Source of the DNA: Baffinella frigidus
Lineage: Eukaryota > Cryptophyceae > Cryptomonadales > Baffinellaceae
DNA: 10,332 nucleotides
Reading direction: 5' to 3'
Assembly (NCBI GenBank): GCA_026770585.1
Contig: MU646750.1
Span: 355,561 to 365,892, forward strand
The notes under the pieces were generated by a model, which made no database searches, was not told the DNA's origin, and worked only from the letters and a program-made list of their open reading frames with translations. A program made the translations under genes and the position numbers. Numbering within the stretch: position 1 is the first letter of the stretch; each line of letters opens with the position of its first letter. This document shows, in pieces, positions 5,241-10,332 of this stretch.

Positions 5241-5431
5241 CCACACGCGAATGCTAGAGGGGCCTATTTAAAACCAATGTGCTTTTAAAAGTGGGCGTTT
5301 GTGTAGTAACTTTCGTTGATTGGTCACGTAACTAGCCATATATTGGGCAGACACGAGGTGGGAACACCCTATCCTGGTACAAATATTTACAACCCCACAT
5401 ATAAATAGGACCCTCCAGCATTCTCGAGTGG
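5241..5431. mobile_element. Family 2 MITE-like element, complete (191 bp), inverted
   Basis: Ends CCACACGCGAATGCTAGAGG and, read backwards, CCACTCGAGAATGCTGGAGG, each followed by a CCTATTTA motif. The interior is the reverse complement of 1235-1424 with roughly four of five bases kept, including TTGATTGGTCACGTAACTAG and the GGAACACCCTATCCTGGTAC motif. No ORF of its own. No clear target-site duplication. Confidence 0.88.
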
Positions 5432-5567
5432 AGCCCTGTGGTACACCCCTGGAGAAAATCGCGGTAAATCGGGGGCGGATCAAAATGATTTAATTTGGAG
5501 CACTGGAGGGTGTTCGGATGTCGTGTAGTTTCGACCAGCGCCGCTCTCTTGTCCACAATCAGTCATA
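5432..5567. other. Unassigned spacer
   Basis: Sequence between elements of families 2 and 3. Nothing recognisable on either strand. Confidence 0.35.
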
Positions 5568-5769
5568 CCACGCAAGGTCAGAAGTCGATATTTCAATTTT
5601 ACTACACGATCTTCAAGTAAAGTTGATTCTACCCTGGAAACACGCCAAAAGTGTTGGGAATTGGAGCTCTTTGCCGCCACAATAATGTTTTTAAATAAGA
5701 ACATGTACCAGGATAAGCCATCTATTGCGAACGAGTGTGTATGAAAATCCCACTTCTACCCTGGCGTGG
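5568..5769. mobile_element. Family 3 MITE-like element, second subfamily (202 bp)
   Basis: The left end CCACGCAAGGTCAGAAGTCG then ATATTTCA, and the right end read backwards CCACGCCAGGGTAGAAGTGG then GATTTTCA, form terminal inverted repeats. The interior shares ACTACACGATCT, AGTAAAGTTGATTCTACCC and CACGCCAAAAGTGTTGGGAA with the element starting at 10227, but not with those at 1113 and 2516. It would lie in the intron after the exon at 5857-6056. Confidence 0.85.
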
Positions 5770-5856
5770 CACAGGAATGACCTCTCCCGTGGCCAACTGG
5801 AAATACTGGCACAAAAAAATCCAACCACCCCCACAGGATTTCAAAATGTATCTCAC

Positions 5857-6056
5857 CCCGTATGCGCCGGCCAGCGCGTCGCCACCGACGCCCGCCAGCT
5901 CGCGCACGTCCCCCCAGGTTAGGACGTTGCTTTTGACTGCCGCAAGCGCCTTTTCGAGGTCGTGCGTTTCCGCTTTGGCGGTGGTGTCATTTGGTGTGGC
6001 GTTGGAGGCGTGGGAGAGGAGGGAGTCGAGCCAAATGCACACGCGGCGCTGCTCGG
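5857..6056 (-). CDS. Internal exon of an unknown protein
   Basis: Predicted exon of 200 nt. The acceptor is a clear pyrimidine tract, CCTTTTCCCTTGGCAG, ending at 6057, and the donor GGG|GTGAGA is at 5857/5856. Between them the frame reads EQRRVCIWLDSLLSHASNAT, PNDTTAKAETHDLEKALAAV, KSNVLTWGDVRELAGVGGDA, LAGAYG. Start phase 2, end phase 0. The product is helical and charged with a glycine-rich end (VGGDALAGAYG). I do not recognise the family. This has the best splice borders in the window. Reading past the donor runs into the family 3 element, which argues that the donor is real. No matching exon copy occurs elsewhere here. Confidence 0.5.
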
Positions 6057-7048
6057 CTGCCAAGGGAAAAGGTTAGGCTGAGCCAAAGCCAAAATTTGGC
6101 GTTGGCCAAAAGTCAATGCTGGTCTAAAGGCAATGCCTTGCTGGATGATTCTTCAAAAGTGGCCGACTCGTGGTACAAAACATAGAAAGACGTCTGTGCT
6201 CCCAGGTCGGCCGTAGCCTCTGTTGTCGCGGTAACATAGCATAAAACGTCATACTGGTTCAGTAATAATCCAGAAGGAAATTGCACTGCAAAGAGAGCAT
6301 GCGGGGAAGAGACTGGGCATGCGCTTGAAACCAACGCGAGATACCAATTGCTGATACCGACATGGCTCCCGTGCATTTACCCCCAACGAGGCTAGGTTTC
6401 AGCAGAAACAAATGGTGGCCACCATGCAACCCCGACGATGCTAGGTTTCAGCAGAAACAAACGGTGTCGTCATAACACTGCATCAGTAATCGACGTCATG
6501 CTGCTTCAGCAATCTTCCGAAAGGAAATTGCACTGTGAAGATAGCACGCGGGGAGGACACCGAGCAGGCGCTTGAAAAAAACAACGCACGATACCGATGG
6601 TTGATACCGAAATGCCCCCCGTGCATTTACCCCCAACGAGGCTAGGTTCCAGCAGCAACAAATAGTGTCGTCATAAAAGGTGATACTGGTTCAGTAATCT
6701 CTTCCGAAATGAAATTGCAACGCAAAGATAGCACGCGGGGAGGAGACCGAGCACGCGCTTGAAGAGGGAGTACTCCCCCCTTCACTTGTAAAGGAAATCC
6801 TGTCATAAAATAGTCACATTTCTAACCTCGACTGAGCAGACCACCCACCCTAACACACCACAAACAAAAGACAACATAGCATCAAATGTCATACTGCTTC
6901 AGCAATCTCTTCCGAAACGAAATTGCAGTGCAAAGATAGCATGCGGGGAGGACATGGAGCATGCGCTTGTGTGAAAATTGCTACACACCCCTTTCAAAAT
7001 TACGAAAACAACGCGAGATACCAGTTGTTGATACCAACATGGCTCCCG

Positions 7049-7075
7049 TGCATTTACCGTAAATGCACGGGGGCC
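7049..7075. repeat. Near-perfect palindrome in a type A spacer
   Basis: CCCGTGCATTTAC, one C, then GTAAATGCACGGG: 13-bp arms with a one-base centre. It arose by inverted copying of the normal spacer motif CCCGTGCATTTACC, and other type A spacers have only the left half. Confidence 0.9.
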
Positions 7076-7663
7076 CATAGCCAACGAGGCTAGGTTTCAG
7101 CAGCAACAAATACTGTCGTCATAAAACGTGATACTGGTTTAGCAATTTCCTCCGAAATGAAATTGCCAAGCAGAGATAGCATGCGGGGAACAGACCGAGA
7201 ATGCGCGTGAATATGATACATTACTACACCCCCCTTCAAAATTACTACACCCCCCTTCAGTTGTAAAGGAACCCCTGTTTGAAGATAGTCATATTTCTAG
7301 GCTCGAGGGTGGAGACCACCCACCTTAACACACCACAAACAAACGCTAAGATAGCATACAACATCATACCGCTTCAGCAATCTCTTCCGAAACGAAATTG
7401 AACTGGAAAGATAGCATGCAGGGAGGAGACCGAGTATGCGCTTGAAGAGGGAGTACCCCCCCCTTCACGTGTAAAGGAAACCCTGTTTAAAAATAGTCAC
7501 ATTTCTAACCTCGAGTGGGGAGGCCACCCACCCTAACACACCACAAACAAAAGCCAACATAGCATCAAATGTCATACTGCTTCAGTAATCTCTTCCAAAA
7601 CGAAACTGCAATGCAAAGAGAGCATGCGGGGAGGCCACTCGAGGCTGGAAGAGGGTGCATTTC

Positions 7664-7865
7664 AAATGTGGGGTTGTTAAAATTTGTACCAGTCACGGGC
7701 ACATTTCTAGGCTCGAGTGAAAATTCTTGTGGGTGTGGCCTATATATGTTAGATGGACGGCTTATTTGGACGTGACGGTAGTAAATTTTTGTACCGGCTT
7801 GTACCTTTTTGTACCGCCTTGTTACAGCCCGGTACTACTTTCGGGACGTGACAGCATGCGCTTCA
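7664..7865. repeat. Mixed spacer with element remnant and short repeats
   Basis: ATGTGGGGTTGTTAAAATTT then GTACCAG (about 7668-7694) resembles the interior of family 2. At 7784-7824 TTTTTGTACCGGCTTGTACC is followed by TTTTTGTACCGCCTTGTTAC. A CTATATATG sequence at 7740 looks TATA-like but has no gene behind it. GCATGCGCTTCAG at 7854 is a core end. Confidence 0.55.
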
Positions 7866-7954
7866 GTACGGTCGCGGTACAGGTTCAGCAATCTTTCGAA
7901 ATGAAATTGCAGTGCAAAGATGGCATGCGGGGGGGAGACCGAGCATGCGCTTGA

Positions 7955-8078
7955 AGGCCTTGTCCAGCGCGGGCGTCCGCTCCATCTCAACCTGGCCGCG
8001 CCAGGGCATCCACTTAGCAGCGCCCGAGGCCCTTTTCGCCTCAGAGTTAAGGCGCAACGCGGTTGGAATCCAATGCAA
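7955..8078 (-). CDS. Exon-like fragment, unknown protein
   Basis: Minus-strand frame HWIPTALRLNSEAKRASGAA, KWMPWRGQVEMERTPALDKA, FK, after which it enters the last core of the tandem array. The stretch EAKRASGAAKWMPWRGQVEM has a coding-like codon pattern. The block from ATTCCAACCGC to GCTGCTAAGTGGATG has a worn copy at 4505-4575. A donor CAG|GTTGAG is possible after WRGQ. The 3' part of the original exon was probably lost at the array junction. Family unknown. Confidence 0.35.
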
Positions 8079-8163
8079 CTGGGATGGCGTCCGGACGGGC
8101 CAGGATGCCCTTCGTGCCAGGACGATTAAATCTTGCGCCCAAATCCCGCGTTTACAATGGATA

Positions 8164-8212
8164 GTTACCGTCCCGGTAAAAAATGGCGCGGTTTAAAATA
8201 GCGCGGTTTAGC
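8164..8212. repeat. Short tandem GCGCGGTTTA repeat
   Basis: ATGGCGCGGTTTAAA then ATAGCGCGGTTTA, two copies of about 15 bp, preceded by CCCGGTAAAAA. No function suggested. Confidence 0.75.
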
Positions 8213-8311
8213 CAACCGCCGTGGGACTCTCGGAGTTTGAGCGGACAGAGAAGGAAACGGGGCAGTATTTGAGTCGTATTTGATGCGATCCGAAATGAAA
8301 AAGGCTTTCCC

Positions 8312-8384
8312 TGCAGATCCTTTCTACCAAAGGGCGTGTCGTTGGGCTATGTTGGGACACATCAAAACCTAAAGGAGCTAAAGG
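8312..8384 (+). pseudogene. Inverted duplicate of the LRLLQILST exon
   Basis: TGCAGATCCTTTCTACC, then GTTGGGCTATGTTGGGA, AAACCTAAAGGAGCTAAAGG match the minus strand at 4860-4930. Here the frame gives QILSTKGRVVGLCWDTSKPK, diverging in its second half. It lies on the plus strand and meets the minus-strand MVSN copy tail to tail at 8385, so an inversion has occurred. Confidence 0.55.
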
Positions 8385-8436
8385 GTTTGATACCAAGCTT
8401 AGAACAAGCTCCGCAGATTCTCCCATCTTGGCGAAC
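8385..8436 (-). pseudogene. Truncated third copy of the MGESAELVL exon
   Basis: Minus strand MFAKMGESAELVLSLVSN, matching IAEMGESAELVLTMVSN at 8765-8857. The SGNMVG part is missing and replaced by unrelated bases. The copy lies between the inverted duplicate at 8312 and a palindromic element at 8455. Confidence 0.55.
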
Positions 8437-8454
8437 ATCAAGTGGGACAGGGCT

Positions 8455-8617
8455 AGTACTACTTTATCTCAGAAAAGGGATTCTCAAATTCGTTTTCTTA
8501 AGTCAATTCCTGTACAAATTCGTCAACTTATCATTTTCTCTACGCATAAGTTGACATATTTGAAGGGGAATTGACTTAAGAAAATGGATTTTAGAATCCC
8601 TTTTTTGAGATAATACT
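8455..8617. mobile_element. Palindromic MITE-like element (family 5)
   Basis: The two halves are inverted copies almost to the centre: TTATCTCAGAAAAGGGATTC on the left against TTATCTCAAAAAAGGGATTC read from the right, then TTTTCTTAAGTCAATTCC in both, then GTCAACTTAT and its complement ATAAGTTGAC around a 14-base loop. It is far more AT-rich than its surroundings. The element can fold into a single hairpin of roughly 75-bp arms. No coding capacity. Confidence 0.9.
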
Positions 8618-8649
8618 GAGATCGCTACTGCCGAAACATCCAGCTTGGC

Positions 8650-8771
8650 CACACAGCGGACTTCGAAGGGATTTTGAATAACCCCTAAGCGACAAGACTA
8701 AGGACCCTACGGTAGGCAACCCGCAGGTGCATAGGGGGGTTCCTACGGATAAGGTAACGGCCACCGTGTGG
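8650..8771. mobile_element. Family 1 element with internal deletion (122 bp)
   Basis: The left end CCACACAGCGGACTTCGAAG and interior (AATAACCCCTAAGCGACAAG, CCCTACGGTAGGCAACCCG, GGATAAGGTAACGG) match 9954-10113. After GGTAACGG it jumps directly to CCACCGTGTGG, the other terminus, losing about 40 bp. On the minus strand the terminus abuts the exon at 8765-8857 and would provide its splice donor. Confidence 0.82.
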
Positions 8772-8857
8772 AGGGGTAGTGTTTGATACCATGGTTAGAA
8801 CAAGTTCCGCAGATTCTCCCATCTCGGCGATCATGCTCCCCACCATGTTTCCGGAAT
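8765..8857 (-). CDS. Exon-like fragment, unknown protein (MGESAELVL copy 2)
   Basis: Minus strand: two bases, then SGNMVGSMIAEMGESAELVL and TMVSNTTPPH. Acceptor-like CTATGGTAG precedes 8857, as CTGGTAG does for the copy at 4439. Donor-like CACACG|GTGGCC lies inside the family 1 terminus. The length is 93 nt, entering with two codon bases (AT) and leaving with one. It keeps SAE, which the 4228 copy lacks. Its entering phase matches the exit phase of the exon at 9257-9407 (G|AT gives GAT), so the two could be consecutive exons with the telomere-like array between them. Family unknown; the sequence is methionine-rich and amphipathic. Confidence 0.45.
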
Positions 8858-8871
8858 CTACCATAGGAGGG

Positions 8872-9040
8872 GGTTGGGGGGCGTTAGGGCTCGGGGTTTA
8901 GGGTTTAGGGTTTGGGGGTTTGGAGTTGGTTCAGGGTTCGGGGTTTAGGGTTTAGGGTTTGGGGTTTTGGGTTTGGGTTTGGTTCAGGGTTCTAGGGTTC
9001 AGGGCTCGGGGTTTGGGGTTGAGGGTTTGGGGTTTGGGGT

Positions 9041-9100
<60 letters not shown>

Positions 9101-9240
9101 GGCTGAGGGTTGAGGGTTCAGTGTTCAGTGTTCAGGGATTAGGCTTCAGGGTTCAGAGTTCAGGGTGCAGGGTTCATCGTACAGGGTTCATCGTTCAGGT
9201 TTCAGTGTTCAGGGTGCATCGTTCAGGGTTCAGAGATTCG
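8872..9240 (+). repeat. Graded telomere-like array
   Basis: G-rich strand on plus. The unit changes along the array: TTTAGGG with TTTGGGG and TTTGGGTT first, then eleven tandem TTGAGGG-type units from 9040 to 9116 (one CTGAGGG), then TTCAGGG/TTCAGTG and TTCATCG variants to 9235. Local spread of variants like this is typical of old interstitial arrays. No telomere end is present. Confidence 0.93.
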
Positions 9241-9256
9241 GGTTTAATAGTCGTAC

Positions 9257-9407
9257 CAGACGCCTTGGTCTGAACGAACAACCGCGCGAGGGTTCTCAGC
9301 GTCTCGTCCTCGACAACCACGCGCTCCCCCGCCAGCACTTGCCGGTGCCGTTCCAGATTTTTTTCAAGCGTCAAGCGCGCGTCGACCTCCGCGAGGTCCG
9401 TCGCGGC
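9257..9407 (-). CDS. Exon-like fragment, charged helical protein
   Basis: Predicted 151-nt exon. Acceptor GCCTCAG|GCC (CAG at 9408-9410), donor TCTG|GTACGA (GT at 9256-9255). It reads AATDLAEVDARLTLEKNLER, HRQVLAGERVVVEDETLRTL, ARLFVQTKAS with one trailing base. It is rich in E, R, L and A with helix-like spacing, and the codon pattern is GC3-rich unlike the flanking repeats. The ERHRQVL-G-DETLRTLARL pattern is faintly like TPR or kinesin-light-chain repeats, which can precede CHAT domains, but this is not enough to call. Phase 0 to 1. The telomere-like array follows directly inside the predicted intron. Confidence 0.45.
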
Positions 9408-9410
9408 CTG

Positions 9411-9688
9411 AGGCTCGCCGGTACATTTGGATGAGATTCATAGGGAAATCGCAGCAATTTAGGACGAGTTCGTGGTTAAATTTTCAAAATAATGCTGACT
9501 AAAACACTAAAAAACTCTTGTCTACATCTTCAGTTTTGAATTTGTACCAGTTAAGTCTGAGGCGGGCCAGTCCGGTCGTCCTACATTGCTTCGATGTTTC
9601 CGTTAAGATGTGCCTCGATGTTTTGTGACGATGCGGAATTGGGGATTTGTGTCAGTCCAAAGTGTCAAGCGGCGGCCTGGCACACGCA
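9411..9688. other. No recognisable feature
   Basis: AT-rich in the first half, with an AATTTGTACCAG motif at 9539 that also occurs in family 2 interiors. No gene or repeat otherwise. Confidence 0.35.
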
Positions 9689-9912
9689 GAACATGTCACA
9701 CCCAGTTGGGGCGGTTTGCGTAGTGGGGGGGGGCATCGGTTTTTGGTACACACATCGAGCTGCGTGCGCCCGGCCTGGGAATGGTTCGAACGACGTGGGT
9801 GGAGTCAAGCTGACTCCGTCCGTGAGCTGGGCCCACGCAGCTCGATGTGTGTACCAAAAACCGATGCCCCCCCCCGCTGCCCAAAACGCCCCAGCTGGGT
9901 GTGACGTGTTCT
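9689..9912. mobile_element. Long inverted repeat, ~77-bp arms, 67-bp spacer
   Basis: Arms 9689-9766 and 9834-9912. The inner 34 bp of each arm are perfect (from GCATCGGTTTTTGGTACACA to GAGCTGCGTG), followed by nine G against nine C. The outer part matches with a few changes (GAACATGTCACACCCAG against GAACACGTCACACCCAG read backwards). The spacer has a smaller GGAGTCA/TGACTCC stem. ORFs on both strands are reflections of the symmetry. It is a foldback or MITE-like element present once here. Confidence 0.88.
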
Positions 9913-9942
9913 CACAAAAGTGTTCATTGGCAAATAACGCCT

Positions 9943-10122
9943 CTGCTCTAGACACACAGCGGACTCTGAAGGGGTTTTGAATAACCACTAAGCGATAAGA
10001 CCTAGGACCTTACAGTATGCAACCCGTAGGGACATGGGGGGGTTCATACGGATATGGTAACGGAAACTCGGGCTCTCAGCACCCGAAAACCCCTTCGTAG
10101 CCCGCTGTGTGGGTAGACGCAC
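9943..10122 (-). other. Predicted 180-bp intron formed by a family 1 element
   Basis: Minus strand donor ACG|GTGCGTCTA at 10123/10122, acceptor GTCTAGAGCAG|AGG at 9943. All but 20 bp of the intron is the element. The repeated GTCTA on both sides is its target-site duplication. Exons on both sides stay in frame whether the intron is spliced or the element is simply removed. Confidence 0.5.
9954..10113. mobile_element. Family 1 MITE-like element, complete (160 bp)
   Basis: Left ACACAGCGGACTCTGAAGGG, then GTTTTGAATAACC; right end read backwards CCCACACAGCGGGCTACGAA then GGGGTTTT. Flanked by TAGAC at 9949-9953 and 10114-10118, a 5-bp target-site duplication. The interior holds AAGCGATAAGACC and GGATATGGTAACGG as in the other copies. 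No coding capacity, so a transposase from elsewhere would be needed. Confidence 0.9.
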
Positions 10123-10218
10123 CGTGATGCGTCGATTGGCAGCCTCAATTTCCAGCTGTGCCACTTTTGCCTCCAGCTCCTTGAGGCTCGCACCACTCGC
10201 CCCCGCTGCGTTCCTAGC
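10123..10218 (-). CDS. Exon-like fragment, coiled-coil protein
   Basis: Predicted 96-nt exon, phase 0 at both ends. Acceptor TTGGACAG|GCT (CAG at 10219-10221), donor ACG|GTGCGT. It reads ARNAAGASGASLKELEAKVA, QLEIEAANRRIT. LKELEAKVAQLEIEA has the leucine/alanine heptad spacing of a coiled coil. A family 3 element ends 8 bp upstream and a family 1 element starts 9 bp downstream, so the exon is an island between two elements. The following piece at 9942 continues RRYLPMNTFV before the long inverted repeat. Specific family unknown. Confidence 0.5.
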
Positions 10219-10226
10219 CTGTCCAA

Positions 10227-10332
10227 CCACGCCAGGTCAGAAGTCGAAACCTCAACGTTTTTTTTACTTTACTACACGATCTAGAGATAAAGTTAATTCT
10301 ACCCGAGAAACACGCCAAAAGTGTTGGGAATT
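10227..10332. mobile_element. Family 3 element, second subfamily, cut by window end
   Basis: Begins CCACGCCAGGTCAGAAGTCG and follows 5568-5664 through ACTACACGATCT, AAAGTTAATTCTACCC and AACACGCCAAAAGTGTTGGG to the last base. The other terminus lies beyond the window. Confidence 0.85.

Larger units (their letters stand above)
6250..7954 (+). repeat. Composite tandem array of eight ~75-bp cores
   Basis: Cores start near 6250, 6497, 6682, 6890, 7130, 7364, 7573 and 7876. Each has CATACTG-C/G-TTCAGCAATCT, CCGAAA-GAAATTG, CAAAGATAGCATGCGGGGAG and ends GCATGCGCTTGA. Two spacer types join them. Type A (after cores 1, 2 and 4) has CCCGTGCATTTACCCCCAAC, GAGGCTAGGTTTCAGCAG and GTCGTCATAAAA. Type B (after cores 3, 5 and 6) has CCCTTCA-TTGTAAAGGAAA, ATAGTCACATTTCTA and ACACACCACAAACAAA. 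Periods are 185-303 bp. There is no consistent reading frame. This is a satellite-like or nested element array. Core 7 is cut short and the last spacer is unrelated. Confidence 0.85.

Noticed and set aside
7740-7748. TATA-like CTATATATG
   Set aside because: No exon or plausible transcript start follows; the region is a mix of short repeats.
6250-7954. CRISPR-like array
   Set aside because: Cores of about 75 bp, variable spacing, spacers that are themselves repeated, no cas genes and eukaryotic context.
9782-9795. GGTTCGAAC resembling a tRNA B box
   Set aside because: No matching A box or cloverleaf, and it sits in the loop of the foldback element.
9594-9988. ORFs of 128, 107 and 85 codons on both strands
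   Set aside because: They mirror each other across the long inverted repeat, as expected from symmetry and not from coding.

Overview
The window reads as nuclear DNA of a eukaryote, most likely a repeat-rich, perhaps subtelomeric or otherwise unstable, region of a protist or alga. The telomere-like tracts are of the TTTAGGG (plant/algal) type. Coding stretches are short, have GT-AG type borders and join in compatible phases, and no long intact ORF with bacterial-style signals is present. I cannot name the species.

Layout. 1-1110: 20/21-bp minisatellite arrays interleaved with two copies of a coding-like fragment (the longer faintly dynein-heavy-chain-like), then an 88-bp tandem repeat. 1113-1931: a partial element of family 3, a complete inverted-repeat element of family 2, a stretch without a recognisable gene, and an element of family 4. 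1929-3540: minus-strand CHAT-domain (caspase-like peptidase fold) gene pieces. One downstream exon (1929-2176) joins cleanly to exon copy C (2951-3041) across a 774-bp intron whose two ends are inverted telomere-like repeats. Two more copies of the upstream exon follow: B (3234-3356, split by telomere-like repeats) and A (3453-3540). 3560-5240: palindromes, purine tracts, a GA microsatellite and duplicated exon-like fragments. 5241-5770: elements of families 2 and 3. 5857-6056: a well-bordered minus-strand exon. 6250-7954: a composite tandem array of eight core units. 7955-8860: more exon-like fragments, one palindromic element and a deleted copy of family 1. 8890-9240: a graded telomere-like array. 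9257-10218: two minus-strand exons with helical, charged products, a long inverted repeat and a complete family 1 element. The window ends inside a family 3 element.

How it fits together. Most coding-like pieces lie on the minus strand, and inverted-repeat elements repeatedly lie directly beside exon borders. Family 1 (about 160 bp) makes up nearly all of two predicted introns (180 and 192 bp). The best reading is a decayed or rearranged gene cluster whose introns are largely made of non-autonomous elements (introner-like) and telomere-like repeats. The CHAT assignment is the most secure functional call. All splice junctions are predictions by eye.
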